Shown here one piece after another: positions 52,474-61,503 of a DNA stretch of 64,000 nt. The stretch lies in NCBI GenBank assembly GCA_017469885.1, contig JAFUFO010000036.1, positions 25,991 through 89,990 on the forward strand, read 5' to 3'. Position numbers and translations under genes: made by a program. This DNA is from Solobacterium sp. GTDB lineage: Bacteria > Bacillota_I > Bacilli_A > Erysipelotrichales > Erysipelotrichaceae. The first letter of the stretch is position 1, and the number at the start of each line of letters is the position of its first letter. The notes below the pieces were generated by a model that had not been told where the DNA came from, did not search any database, and worked only from the letters and a program-made list of their open reading frames with translations.

Positions 52474-52543
52474 AAAAAATACCCGTCTCCTCGTGCAAAT
52501 TAATACTATATACCAAATTTGCCATCCATGAAACGGGTATTTT
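52474..52543 (-). promoter_or_regulatory. Large hairpin with T tract ahead of comN-secDF
   Basis: A perfect 11-bp outer stem, AAAATACCCGT (52476-52486) with ACGGGTATTTT (52533-52543), encloses an inner GCAAATT/AATTTGC stem (52495-52501 with 52516-52522). On minus the last arm runs into TTTTTT directly before the comN ATG. It may be the mraY terminator, an attenuator, or both; the comN ribosome site lies within it. Confidence 0.55.
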
Positions 52544-52565
52544 ATCTTTTTTATATCTGAAACGG

Positions 52566-53549
52566 TCAGTTGAGGGCTACGATCAGACCAAGCACCGCAA
52601 ATACTGCGGAGGCAAGCCAGATGATACGTACGGTCTGCACCTCACCCAGACCAAGGCCGCCCTTTTCCTTTGAAAGGACAAAGGAATAATGAATCGGCGT
52701 ATAAGGGAATACCCGCTTATGCCGGAGTTTTACGGAGCCGATCTGAATGATGCAGCTGAGTGTGTCCAGTACATATACCCCGCCGATCACAATCAGCGCG
52801 ATCTCCTGCTTCATGATCAGAGACGATGCCGCCAGTGCACCGCCGAGCGCAAGGGATCCGGTATCACCCATGAACACTTTTGCGGGATGCACGTTGTAAT
52901 GCAGGTAACCGATCAGTGCACCGATCAGAGCAGAATAGAATCCTGCAAGATGAACCTGCCGGTTAATTACGGCAAGGATCAGAAATACCGCAAAACTGCT
53001 TACACAGCAGCCTGCCGCAAGTCCATCCATTCCATCCGTCAGATTCACGGCATTGGAAGCGCCGGAGAACATCAGAAGGATGAGAATCAGATAGAAATGC
53101 CCGAGGGAAACAGCCTTCCCGGTAAACGGAATCCGAAGCGTCAGTTCACCGCCGCCCATCCGGTAAATAATATAGATTACCAGCGCAAGCAGAACCTGCA
53201 GGAAGAACTTCCGGCGCGGAAGCAGACCGTCATTGTTATGGCGCACGGCAATCAGCCAGTCGTCCAGAAATCCGATCAGACCATATCCGGCAAATGTCAG
53301 CTGCAGGATCAACAGATCTCTTGAGAATCCAAGGAACAGCATACTGACGGTACTGATCACCAGCGGCACGATAATAAACAGGATGCCGCCCATGATCGGG
53401 GTTTTCCCCTTTTCCTTATATTCTTCAAGACTATATTCACTGACCGTCTGGTTGAAACTTACCTTCTTCAGGTAACGGATCAGTGACGGCATCAGCACCC
53501 AGACCACCGCAAGAGCGGTCATAAATGAAATCATACAGTTAACAGCCAT
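52566..53549 (-). CDS. mraY: Phospho-N-acetylmuramoyl-pentapeptide transferase
   Basis: Makes lipid I from UDP-MurNAc-pentapeptide and undecaprenyl phosphate. The 327-residue polytopic protein has KGKTPIMGGILFIIVPLVIS, the Asp-rich FLDDWL, NAVNLTDGMDGLAAG (about 165-179), MGDTGSLALGGALAA and the C-terminal H motif TPIHYSF. AAAGGGGAAC precedes the ATG. It follows pbpB; the murE and murF genes often found here are absent. Confidence 0.97.
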   Translation of the reverse strand: MAVNCMISFMTALAVVWVLMPSLIRYLKKVSFNQTVSEYSLEEYKEKGKTPIMGGILFIIVPLVISTVSMLFLGFSRDLLILQLTFAGYGLIGFLDDWLIAVRHNNDGLLPRRKFFLQVLLALVIYIIYRMGGGELTLRIPFTGKAVSLGHFYLILILLMFSGASNAVNLTDGMDGLAAGCCVSSFAVFLILAVINRQVHLAGFYSALIGALIGYLHYNVHPAKVFMGDTGSLALGGALAASSLIMKQEIALIVIGGVYVLDTLSCIIQIGSVKLRHKRVFPYTPIHYSFVLSKEKGGLGLGEVQTVRIIWLASAVFAVLGLIVALN

Positions 53550-53589
53550 AGTTCCCCTTTAATATGCGTGAGAATTATACAATACGCGC

Positions 53590-55788
53590 TCATTCGAACT
53601 CAACTTCAATTTCCGTACCCCGGCTGATCATCGTACCCGGATCAATATTCTGTGATACGACGACGCCTTCCCCGTGAAGCTTGAATCCAAACTGCGTCAC
53701 CTGCCACAGCCCGGTCACATCCTTGCGGGTCCAACCGGTCATGTCCGGCATGATAAATGAGTTGGTATCCGTAAGCAGGAATATCTTTCCGCCGTTGATC
53801 GGCACACCCGGAGACGGATACTGATCGATGATCGTTGCGCCGTTTCCGAATACGGTCGTCTCTCCGTTGAGATGGGCCAGTTTCTGTCCTGCATACGTCA
53901 GGGAGTGATTGATCAGATTCGGCATCTCACCCGCCGTTCGTTCAATCGTCTCATCCTCAACGAGCGTCTGTTCTTCCGGAACCTCTTCTTCCGGCGCTGC
54001 CGTTTCTCCGTTCAGCACGTTTGCATAACCAAGCCGCATTGCGGTTTTCCGCAGAAGGTTCTGAACCGGCTCGGTATGCACATGGGCATTGGGATTGTAT
54101 GGCGCTTCAAAGCAGTAATAGACAATGACTTTCGGATCATCTGCCGGAAGTGCGCTCATCAGTGAGGCAATCGTATAACCGGACATATAGGATCCGTTGA
54201 TGGAGACCTGTGTGGTTCCGGTTTTTCCGATGAACTCGCATTCCGGAATCCGGTAGTACTTCGCCGTACCGTCTTCTTCATTGACCGTACGGTACAGTAT
54301 TTCCTGAACCTGCTTTGCGGTCTCTTCCGTAATCGGATTGCCGGTTTCACGGACTTCCGCCTGATAAAGGATGCGGTTGTTGTCATAGGAATCACGGATG
54401 GACTCTACGTAGTACGGACGTTTCATCGTTCCGTCTCCGAAGATTGCGGAGTATGCCTGCAGCATCTGCAGCATCGTTACCGTCGAACCCTGACCGTAGG
54501 AAATCGCGATCTTATCTGCCGGCCAGGTAAAGTTGAGATATCCGGTTTCTTCCGGCATGCCGTCAGTTTTGACAGCCTGGAAGAATCCGAACTTTTTGAG
54601 ATATTCCAGGTTCTTATTGGATCCGATCAGCTCAGTCTGAATCGTTGCCGCAACGACGTTCGAGGAATACATCAGTCCATGGTCATAGTCGATCATGCCA
54701 AACCGGTTGCCGGATGCGTTCGTGATCGGATGTTCACTTCCGTAGTCTGCACGGTGCGGGTTGCGTTCATCGTCCCAGCTGTAATAGTAGATGTTGGCAT
54801 CGACCATTTCCGTGCCGTCATACACACCTTCATTGATCGCCGCAGCCCAGGTTACCGACTTCAGTGTGGAACCCGGCTCATACGGAAGCTGGGCACCGTA
54901 GTTATTGTAGTCGGTGATATCCAGCATGTTCGGGTCGAAGCTTGGATACTGACCCCACCCGAGGATCTTTCCGGTATCGATTTCCATGACCGCACCCCAG
55001 ATCCGTTCCGCATGGAACTGTTGCTGGGTCATGAGAAAACTTTCTTCCAGGGCTTCCTGAATTTCCTGATCCAGTGTGGTATAAACGTTGTTTCCGTTTT
55101 CCGCACTCTTGGTCTCTTCCTTCATGCCCGGAAGAATATAGCCGTTCTTGTCTGCCTGATAGATGCGGTATCCGTCATCACCGCGCAGATAGGTATCGAG
55201 GTACAGTTCCGTTCCCATCCGGCCGATGGTCGAGCCGGTCTCATCGGACTGCGCAAAGCCGATGAGATTTGACGCAAAGGTGCCGAGCGGATAGACGCGC
55301 TGAATACTGTCGGTAAATTCAATGCCGGGCAGTCCGAGCGCCATGATTTCATTTCGTGTGGATTCGGAAAGGTTGCGGCCTGCCGTGCCGAGTTCGGTCT
55401 GCCACACATCCTGATTCAGATACCCGAGAATGGTATTCTTATCCGTCCGCAGAATTCTGGAAAGCTCGGTCGCGGTCTTCTCCTTGTCCTGTACGTAGGC
55501 AATTTCTCCTTCAACAGAAAGACGGTCTTCCGCAAGGATACAGACGATATTGTAGGTACGGTTGTCTTCCGCGATGATCGTACCGTCATTGGTATAGATA
55601 TTTCCGCGGATTGCCTTCTCGATCTGACGAATCGTATTGGCAGAGTCCGCATAGGCGGAAAGATCGGTTCCGCTTCGGAAATGCTTCTTCACGATGGCAA
55701 CGTAAAAAACATTAGCGGCAAGAAGACTCATTACCACTAATGCTGCCAGAAACGTAATCATAACCGTACGATTTCCACGGTTGTTCAT
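53590..55788 (-). CDS. pbpB: Division penicillin-binding protein with PASTA domains
   Basis: Class B transpeptidase for septal wall synthesis (PBP2B/FtsI/PBP2x type). The 732-residue protein has a short cytosolic start, one membrane segment (VMITFLAALVVMSLLAANVFYVAI), a dimerisation domain, and the transpeptidase domain with PGSTLKS (SxxK), SSN (MYSSNVVAA) and KTGTTQ. Two PASTA repeats end the protein (MPNLINHSL..., FIMPDMTGW...). It lies between ftsL and mraY in the division cluster. Confidence 0.95.
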   Translation of the reverse strand: MNNRGNRTVMITFLAALVVMSLLAANVFYVAIVKKHFRSGTDLSAYADSANTIRQIEKAIRGNIYTNDGTIIAEDNRTYNIVCILAEDRLSVEGEIAYVQDKEKTATELSRILRTDKNTILGYLNQDVWQTELGTAGRNLSESTRNEIMALGLPGIEFTDSIQRVYPLGTFASNLIGFAQSDETGSTIGRMGTELYLDTYLRGDDGYRIYQADKNGYILPGMKEETKSAENGNNVYTTLDQEIQEALEESFLMTQQQFHAERIWGAVMEIDTGKILGWGQYPSFDPNMLDITDYNNYGAQLPYEPGSTLKSVTWAAAINEGVYDGTEMVDANIYYYSWDDERNPHRADYGSEHPITNASGNRFGMIDYDHGLMYSSNVVAATIQTELIGSNKNLEYLKKFGFFQAVKTDGMPEETGYLNFTWPADKIAISYGQGSTVTMLQMLQAYSAIFGDGTMKRPYYVESIRDSYDNNRILYQAEVRETGNPITEETAKQVQEILYRTVNEEDGTAKYYRIPECEFIGKTGTTQVSINGSYMSGYTIASLMSALPADDPKVIVYYCFEAPYNPNAHVHTEPVQNLLRKTAMRLGYANVLNGETAAPEEEVPEEQTLVEDETIERTAGEMPNLINHSLTYAGQKLAHLNGETTVFGNGATIIDQYPSPGVPINGGKIFLLTDTNSFIMPDMTGWTRKDVTGLWQVTQFGFKLHGEGVVVSQNIDPGTMISRGTEIEVEFE

Positions 55789-55801
55789 TTCACGAACCTC
55801 A

Positions 55802-56113
55802 TCAATCTCCGTTGGCCTTCGTAATGGTTATAATATTATTTTGCTCAAGTCTCAATCCTTTATCCATCGCAATTGAGTTTACACGCTCACGGTTATTGAG
55901 CGTATTTACTTCCACTGCAACCGCATCATTGGCAATCTGAAGCTCTGTGATCTTTGCTTCGATTTCCTGTTTCTGAGAACTCAGAGAGTTGTTATAGGTA
56001 CGCAGAAAGAGCGTTGAGCAAAGGTACAACAGCGCAGAAACCAGGAAGAAAATACCGGTAAATGTACCGAGCTTCAATCTTTTCTTTTTTCTCTTCTTCA
56101 TGTTCGCTGCCAT
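55802..56113 (-). CDS. ftsL: Cell-division protein FtsL-like
   Basis: A 103-residue bitopic protein: very basic start (MKKRKKKRLKLG), one membrane helix (TFTGIFFLVSALLYLCSTLFL) and a coiled-coil outer part (SQKQEIEAKITELQIANDAVAVEVNTLNNRERVNSIAMDKG). Sequence conservation in FtsL is low, but size, topology and position between rsmH and pbpB are typical. Confidence 0.88.
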   Translation of the reverse strand: MAANMKKRKKKRLKLGTFTGIFFLVSALLYLCSTLFLRTYNNSLSSQKQEIEAKITELQIANDAVAVEVNTLNNRERVNSIAMDKGLRLEQNNIITITKANGD

Positions 56114-56119
56114 AGTTGT

Positions 56120-57061
56120 TCACTCTGCTTCCTTTATTCGTTCAATCACCCGCAGCTTTGCGCTGTGAGATCGGTGGTTCTGTTCCAGCTCCTCTTCCCC
56201 CGCTGTCACCGGATGACGGGTAATCAGTGAGAAGGAGGCCTGCTCCATTTGCGAAGCTTTCAATGGAAGCTTTGGATCCGCAAATGGAGCAGAGGATAAC
56301 TTTTTAAAGCAGGTCTTTACCATCCTGTCCTCCAGGGAATGGAAGGTAATCACTGCACACCTGCCCCCGACTGCCAGCATCCCGCAGGCTTCGTCGAGTC
56401 CTTCCTGCAATGCATCCAGTTCATGATTCACTTCGATGCGGATTGCCTGGAAGGTCTGTTTGGCGGGATGCCCCTTCTTGCGGAGCACCGCCTCCGGAAG
56501 TGCTGAACGAATTACATCGGTCAGCTGTCCGGTTGTATCAATCGGTCTGGTCTCACGTGCTTTTTCAATTGCGCGGGCAATTGCCTTGGCACGCGGTTCC
56601 TCACCGTACATCTTCAGGATTCTTACAAGATCCTGAAACGAATAGCGATTTACCACTTCCCATGCGGTAAGTGTCTGTGTGAGATCCATCCGCATATCCA
56701 GCCGGCTGTCAAACCGGTACGAGAAGCCTCGCGTTGGATCATCGAACTGCGGGCTGGAAACACCGAGGTCCATCATGATGCCGTCCGCATGTTCCACGCC
56801 GTATTCCTGAAGTGCTTCCCGCATGTTGCGGAAGTCTTCATGAATGAATGTCACCCGGTCTGCATACTCCGCGAGGTTTACCGCAGATTCGGCCAGTGCC
56901 TGTTCATCCTTGTCAAATGCGTAGAGATGACCGGAGGTGAGCTGCTTCAGTACTTCTCTTGCATGCCCGCCTCTTCCGAGTGTTCCGTCAATGTAGATGC
57001 CGTCCGGCTTTACGTTGAGAAGGTCGACGGTTTCCTTCAGCAATACACTTGCGTGTTCCAT
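56120..57061 (-). CDS. rsmH: 16S rRNA (cytosine-1402-N4) methyltransferase
   Basis: SAM-dependent methylase of 16S C1402. The 313-residue protein has HASVLLKETVDLLNVKPDGIYIDGTLGRGGHAREVL, DGIMMDLGVSSPQFDDPTRGFSYRFDSRLDMRMD and AVITFHSLEDRMVK near the end, all family signatures. It overlaps the mraZ stop as ATGA. Confidence 0.97.
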   Translation of the reverse strand: MEHASVLLKETVDLLNVKPDGIYIDGTLGRGGHAREVLKQLTSGHLYAFDKDEQALAESAVNLAEYADRVTFIHEDFRNMREALQEYGVEHADGIMMDLGVSSPQFDDPTRGFSYRFDSRLDMRMDLTQTLTAWEVVNRYSFQDLVRILKMYGEEPRAKAIARAIEKARETRPIDTTGQLTDVIRSALPEAVLRKKGHPAKQTFQAIRIEVNHELDALQEGLDEACGMLAVGGRCAVITFHSLEDRMVKTCFKKLSSAPFADPKLPLKASQMEQASFSLITRHPVTAGEEELEQNHRSHSAKLRVIERIKEAE

Positions 57062-57492
57062 CAGATCAGGAACTCCGTCAGGGTTTCCGCAGCATCTTCG
57101 AAGCTTTCTTCGGACATCCGGTTGTATTCATCCCAGCGTTCCTCTGCCCAGATCTCGATGTGGTCACCGGTTCCGATGACAACACACTTCTTGATAATCT
57201 CTGCGGACTGGATCAGCGCTGCAGGAAGCTGAATTCTGCCCTGCCCATCCGGTTCGCACTCGACTGCCTTGGAAAGAAAAATACGTGAGAACTGACGTCC
57301 TGCCTTATTGGTCATCGGAATCGCACTCAGCTTTTCCGTGATCTTTTTCCACTGCTCATTGGTGTAGATCGTAAGGCATCCTTCAAGATATCGCGTAACA
57401 ACGAAAGTGCCGCCAAGTTCTTCCCGGAAACGAGACGGAATGATCAGACGGTTTTTTGAGTCCAGGCTGTGCCGGTATTCCCCCATGAACAT
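57061..57492 (-). CDS. mraZ: Transcriptional regulator MraZ
   Basis: DNA-binding regulator of the division and cell-wall cluster. From 57492 it is 143 residues, the standard length, beginning MFMGEYRHSLDSKNRLIIPSRFREEL, with two AbrB-like repeats each ending in the D-x-R motif (SKNRLIIP, GQGRIQLP). The frame continues upstream through the MraZ boxes, but that extension lacks family similarity. The ribosome site is weak (AGCTGGA). First gene of mraZ-rsmH-ftsL-pbpB-mraY. Confidence 0.95.
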   Translation of the reverse strand: MFMGEYRHSLDSKNRLIIPSRFREELGGTFVVTRYLEGCLTIYTNEQWKKITEKLSAIPMTNKAGRQFSRIFLSKAVECEPDGQGRIQLPAALIQSAEIIKKCVVIGTGDHIEIWAEERWDEYNRMSEESFEDAAETLTEFLI

Positions 57493-57501
57493 TCCAGCTA
57501 T

Positions 57502-57566
57502 CCCCACTTTCCACCACTTTGTGTCACTTTCTACCACAAGGATACCACATTAGGTGCTCTTTGCAA
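57502..57566 (-). promoter_or_regulatory. mraZ promoter with four MraZ boxes
   Basis: On minus, -35 TTGCAA (57561-57566), 16 bp, -10 TATCCT (57539-57544). Starting at the -10, a 10-bp-spaced series follows: TTGTGG (57534-57539), then AAAGTG at 57525-57530, 57515-57520 and 57505-57510. AAAGTGKNNN arrays are the known MraZ operators in mollicutes, and GTGG/TGGG repeats in other bacteria. Position over the start region fits autorepression. Confidence 0.8.
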
Positions 57567-57658
57567 TAAAAAATTGGGCGGATTTCAGAACCCCCAAACA
57601 TGCCGTATCGCATCTGTTTATGCGGTTATGATTGGTGTACCACTCATCGCAGATCGAT

Positions 57659-57683
57659 AAAAAATCCGCTGTTTCAGCGGACT
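57659..57683 (-). terminator. Orphan terminator upstream of mraZ
   Basis: On minus TCCGCTG, loop AAA, CAGCGGA, then TTTTTT (stem 57665-57671 with 57675-57681). No protein gene ends at it: the surface-protein gene upstream already has its own terminator at 57765. The 57684-57764 stretch may hold a small RNA, or this is a second insulating terminator. Confidence 0.8.
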
Positions 57684-57764
57684 TGAAATACACGTGAATT
57701 TCCGGTCAAATAATGGTGCACCAAACGTGTACTGCAGTTTTCATATTTAAAAAAATTTTTTACC

Positions 57765-57798
57765 TAAAAACTCAGGGAAACCATCGGTCTCCCTGAGT
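57765..57798 (-). terminator. Surface-protein gene terminator
   Basis: On minus ACTCAGGGA (57790-57798) pairs with TCCCTGAGT (57770-57778), extended by inner GACC/GGTT pairs, followed by TTTTTAGG. About 110 bp separate it from the stop codon at 57908. Confidence 0.85.
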
Positions 57799-57907
57799 TA
57801 TATCTTTTCAGGAAATGAATGGGCTGCACTTCCTCTGAATCTGACGCCGGTCTGTATCGTCAGAACCAGCAGTCAGATTCGTGAAATGTGTGCAGTTCAA
57901 ATGATTA

Positions 57908-60862
57908 TCAGTACTTCTTCAGGAAATATGTAACTCCGCCAGCTACCGTAAGAGACATTACCAGCAATACCATCCATAACGGCATATTGCTGTTATCACT
58001 GGTATTCGGGATGTAACGAGGCCGAGGTACATAACCTGTGTTCTGGCTTGGCACCACGATCACTTTCGTTTCTCCGCCGGATTTCGTATTTACTGTTGGA
58101 GTGTTTTTACTCTCCGGCTTTTTGGTCGGCGTCTCAGGCTTAGTCGGAGTCTTATCCTCCTTAATCTCATCGCTCGGAACCGCCGCATAGACAGCCGTAA
58201 ACGTATGATCTTCCATTACCGTATACTTATCGCCTGGATTATATTCAGATCCGCGCCAGTATGAGAAGTTCATTCCTTCTCTTGTCGGTGCTGCATGGAT
58301 GGTGATTTCCGTTCCATAGTCATACGTTTCAACGATATCAGCTGTACTTCCGTTGTAGGAGCCGCCATCAAGATCATATGTGATTTTAAACTGAAGTGGT
58401 TTCCATACCGCATACAGCGTTACAGTTTCGCCTGCTTCCCCTGCAAGATCCTTGACCGTCGCTTTGTCTTCATAGGAATCTCCGCTTCCGTCTTCTGCGG
58501 TATTCCACCCCTCGAATGTATATCCCTCTTTTGTGAATATATTCTCCGGCAGTTCAGTTTCTTCGCCTTCCGTTACAGTGATGTCATCCATTGTTCCTTC
58601 ACCGCCGTTCGGATTGAAACTGACCGTGTACTGATACTTGTACTGTGCAACAAAGGTGGTGTCCTTGGTAATTGTTACGGTATCACCGATGCTGTATGCA
58701 TCACCTGTTTCTTCGTTTACCCAGCCTGTCAGCACATAGTTAGGCCGGATCGGAGTTTCCTGATCGCCAGGAAGTTCAAGCTTGCTTGTGCTCTCCTGTC
58801 TCACATCAACATCCTTATCGGCATAATCAGATGAAGTCGATGTGCCTCCGTTAAGGTCGAACGTTACCTTCGCCGGACGAATAAGTGTCTGGAAATCGTA
58901 TGTAGTGCCGAATGATCCTGTATACCCTTCCGGGAGTGTAATTGTTTCATTGACTGTACTAGGACCGCTGAATACATACGGTTTATCAATTTTTGTTATT
59001 GAAGCTGCAAGAGAAGCAGAATCGCTTGGCTTAACAACCTCGTTTTCGCCGCAGTAATAACGTGCATTTCCTCTGAAAGCAGTGATTCCAGGTTCCAGAT
59101 AACCTATATTGCTCTTGAAATAAGCTCGCTGACCTGTATATGCTTGGTAAAATGCACCGGAAAGTATTGATCCTTCAGTAGAAATGAAATGACCATTTTT
59201 TATCGTTCCTGCATTGGCTCCATAGAACACGTCACCTTTACTGATAAATAATCCGTCTTCTATTTCAACAACATTTGCCGCATTTCCGTAATAATATACG
59301 GAGTTACCTAATATTCCTTTAAACACATTGCCGTTTTCCGCAATAAATGTTCCGCCGGAGATTTTCTTGATACTCCAAGCACCGCGGTTGGATGAATCGG
59401 CAACGTTAACGGCAGCATCTTCTGTAGAAATAAATGTGCCTCCCGTAATTTCCACAACACCACCATATAATCTTGTATCACTCCAACTGGTACTGCAAAC
59501 AGAAAGCGCTGCTGCTCTACCTTGGAAGAAACCTCCTGTAATCTTCTCAATATAAGCAGGTCCTGTTCCTCTTGCTACATTTCCATGATATGGATCACCA
59601 TTATAGGCAAAATCAGAAGAAACATTAGCTACAGTAATTGCAGCTCCGTCAGGGTTTACGATGCTGACGTTCGGTCCTATTGTTTTTGCAACTCCGGAAA
59701 TATCCAAATAGCGCATACTGCCGCTATCAAAACTTTCCAGAACACCGCCAGGACTAACAACAACACGATCCGTAAATCCACCATGGATATTGAGAGTTCC
59801 TCTTACATATAATCCGCCATTATTCTGAATATGATCAATCCTGCCAATAGTTATTCCATCATTAATCTCGAGACTACCTCCCTTTTCAACATAGAAGGTT
59901 GTTCTATCAAGATTCAGATTGTCATCCGCATTGCCAGAACCAACTTTAAGGGTTGCGCCATTTGAAACTCCAAACCATGTAGCCCCTTTGTCCGGCTTGA
60001 TTGTTGCCTCTCCTTCACTGTAAAGAACGATATTCTTCCCGGAAGGAACTGAATAATCCCAACGAGGATAATCGGGTTTTTCGTTAGCTGTATGATTCGG
60101 TCTTTCATTACTGGTAGGTGCATGTAATACAATCTGCGCGCCGGTCTTGATCTTTATACGAGTTTCCACACCATTCGGGGCATTGTTGATAGCGGCTTTT
60201 AATTCGTTAAATGAAGATACCTCAGTTACAGGATCATCGTTTGCCGCCAGAAGTTTAACCTGCTTTGCCTTTGGTTCCGGTGCTGCTTCATCAGTTACAT
60301 CTTCAGCAGTATCGTTTTCCTTGACATCATCTGAAGATGGAGTTTCTGCCGCCGGCTTATCGGCAGCCTTATTATCCTGCGGTTCTGCCTCTTCTTTGGC
60401 ACCTTCAGACGAATCGCCAACTTCTTCCTTTGCCGCATCAGCGTTATCACCGGTCACTGCCGTTTCGTCTTTGCCAGCAGATTCGCTGCCTTCTTCACCT
60501 GCAGCTGTTTCCTCTTTAGTCTCAGTCTCTTCAGCCTTTGCATCGTCTTCGGACTTTACTTCTTCTTCAGACTTTGCCTCTTCCTCAGACTTCGCTTCTT
60601 CTTTTGTCTCAGTTTCTTCAGACTTCGTTTCTTCTTCAGTCTTACCTGATTCAGCATCTGCAGGATTCAGTGCATCATCAGTCTTGTCTGATATTTCCTT
60701 ATCCTCTTCGCCATTCTCATTGGCCGGATCTTCGGAGATTATCTCTGTGTCTGATTCTGCATAGACTGATACTGCACCACTTAATGGCATATGAGCAAAT
60801 GCCATTGCGACAGCCAGCAGCAGTGCCGCTGCCAATGATACCCATCTCTTTCTGCTTTTCAT
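57908..60862 (-). CDS. Sortase-anchored surface protein with InlB-type repeats
   Basis: A 984-residue exported protein. It has a signal peptide (RWVSLAAALLLAVAMAFA), a Glu/Lys/Ala-rich low-complexity stretch (about 40-200, with SEEEAK- and TETKEE-type units), and a long beta-helix-like region (about 210-640) rich in short ISGGTF/IEDGLF/INDGITI-type turns. InlB/Listeria-Bacteroides repeats follow (VSFNPNGGEGTMDDITV...GYTFEGW...LYAVWKP; ITYDLDGGSYNG...), then a sorting signal: IPNTS, a hydrophobic span and KKY. The IPNTS motif is a variant of LPxTG. Role probably adhesion; ligand unknown. Base use is lower in GC than neighbours. Confidence 0.88.
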   Translation of the reverse strand: MKSRKRWVSLAAALLLAVAMAFAHMPLSGAVSVYAESDTEIISEDPANENGEEDKEISDKTDDALNPADAESGKTEEETKSEETETKEEAKSEEEAKSEEEVKSEDDAKAEETETKEETAAGEEGSESAGKDETAVTGDNADAAKEEVGDSSEGAKEEAEPQDNKAADKPAAETPSSDDVKENDTAEDVTDEAAPEPKAKQVKLLAANDDPVTEVSSFNELKAAINNAPNGVETRIKIKTGAQIVLHAPTSNERPNHTANEKPDYPRWDYSVPSGKNIVLYSEGEATIKPDKGATWFGVSNGATLKVGSGNADDNLNLDRTTFYVEKGGSLEINDGITIGRIDHIQNNGGLYVRGTLNIHGGFTDRVVVSPGGVLESFDSGSMRYLDISGVAKTIGPNVSIVNPDGAAITVANVSSDFAYNGDPYHGNVARGTGPAYIEKITGGFFQGRAAALSVCSTSWSDTRLYGGVVEITGGTFISTEDAAVNVADSSNRGAWSIKKISGGTFIAENGNVFKGILGNSVYYYGNAANVVEIEDGLFISKGDVFYGANAGTIKNGHFISTEGSILSGAFYQAYTGQRAYFKSNIGYLEPGITAFRGNARYYCGENEVVKPSDSASLAASITKIDKPYVFSGPSTVNETITLPEGYTGSFGTTYDFQTLIRPAKVTFDLNGGTSTSSDYADKDVDVRQESTSKLELPGDQETPIRPNYVLTGWVNEETGDAYSIGDTVTITKDTTFVAQYKYQYTVSFNPNGGEGTMDDITVTEGEETELPENIFTKEGYTFEGWNTAEDGSGDSYEDKATVKDLAGEAGETVTLYAVWKPLQFKITYDLDGGSYNGSTADIVETYDYGTEITIHAAPTREGMNFSYWRGSEYNPGDKYTVMEDHTFTAVYAAVPSDEIKEDKTPTKPETPTKKPESKNTPTVNTKSGGETKVIVVPSQNTGYVPRPRYIPNTSDNSNMPLWMVLLVMSLTVAGGVTYFLKKY

Positions 60863-61452
60863 TTCCTTTCCTCTCCCTAAATAGCACTAATTCGATTTGA
60901 TAAATGGCATCATAGAGTCTAAAAAACGATCACCCGCCAAGATAGAAATAACTGACGCTGAAAATCGTGGATGATGAGTCAGGAAATAACTATCCTTTTT
61001 AACATCTGCAGGGAAGTCGTTTCTCTGAAAAGTCCACTCTTCTAATCGCTTAAACAGGCAGAACCAAGCGGTATTTTGCCATATCCATAATCGAAATAGA
61101 AAAAAGCTGGTAATATTTATTATACTCTTTCCCATTGATTTAACAACAACGGTTCCCCACGTTTTATTACGACGTTTCGACGTTATTCTGTGCTAAAGAA
61201 ATTGCATGGCTGCTTGGTGTCCAAATGTCAATTCGAGCGAAGTGAACACTTCGTAAGCACTAATAAATACAGCGTCAAAGATGACATATGCAGTCAAATA
61301 ACGAAACACAAATTTACTGATTATATTCCGAAAATATAAATCTTAATGAAAGAATATAAATTTTTAAAAATTTTTAAAAATTATTGAAACCAGCTCAAAT
61401 TACAACCATTTATCCAACGCGATCTGCAGTTTTAAGACAGATCCGCAAAAAC
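60863..61452. other. AT-rich intergenic region upstream of the surface-protein gene
   Basis: About 590 bp without a convincing gene. Near 60862 are the AAAGGAA ribosome site and an extended -10-like TGCTATTTA on minus for the surface protein. At 61166-61186 there is a short direct repeat (CGACGTTTCGACGTTA). At 61361-61380 TTTTTAAAAA occurs twice in tandem. An 82-codon minus frame at 60887-61135 has no ribosome site or recognisable domain and is not called. Confidence 0.6.
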
Positions 61453-61484
61453 ACAAAAAAAGAGAACCCTGACTGGATTCTCCA
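61453..61484 (-). terminator. rpmF terminator
   Basis: On minus GAGAATCC pairs with GGGTTCTC (one G-U pair) around AGTCA, followed by seven T. Ends the yceD-rpmF transcript. Confidence 0.82.
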
Positions 61485-61503
61485 GATTTCCGATTGCACG
61501 GGC

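Noticed and set aside
60887..61135. A small minus-strand frame upstream of the surface-protein gene
   Set aside because: No ribosome site, no known domain and an AT-rich setting; chance frame likely.
61166..61186. Possible parS or origin-type site
   Set aside because: The repeat lacks the parS palindrome and there are no DnaA-box clusters nearby.
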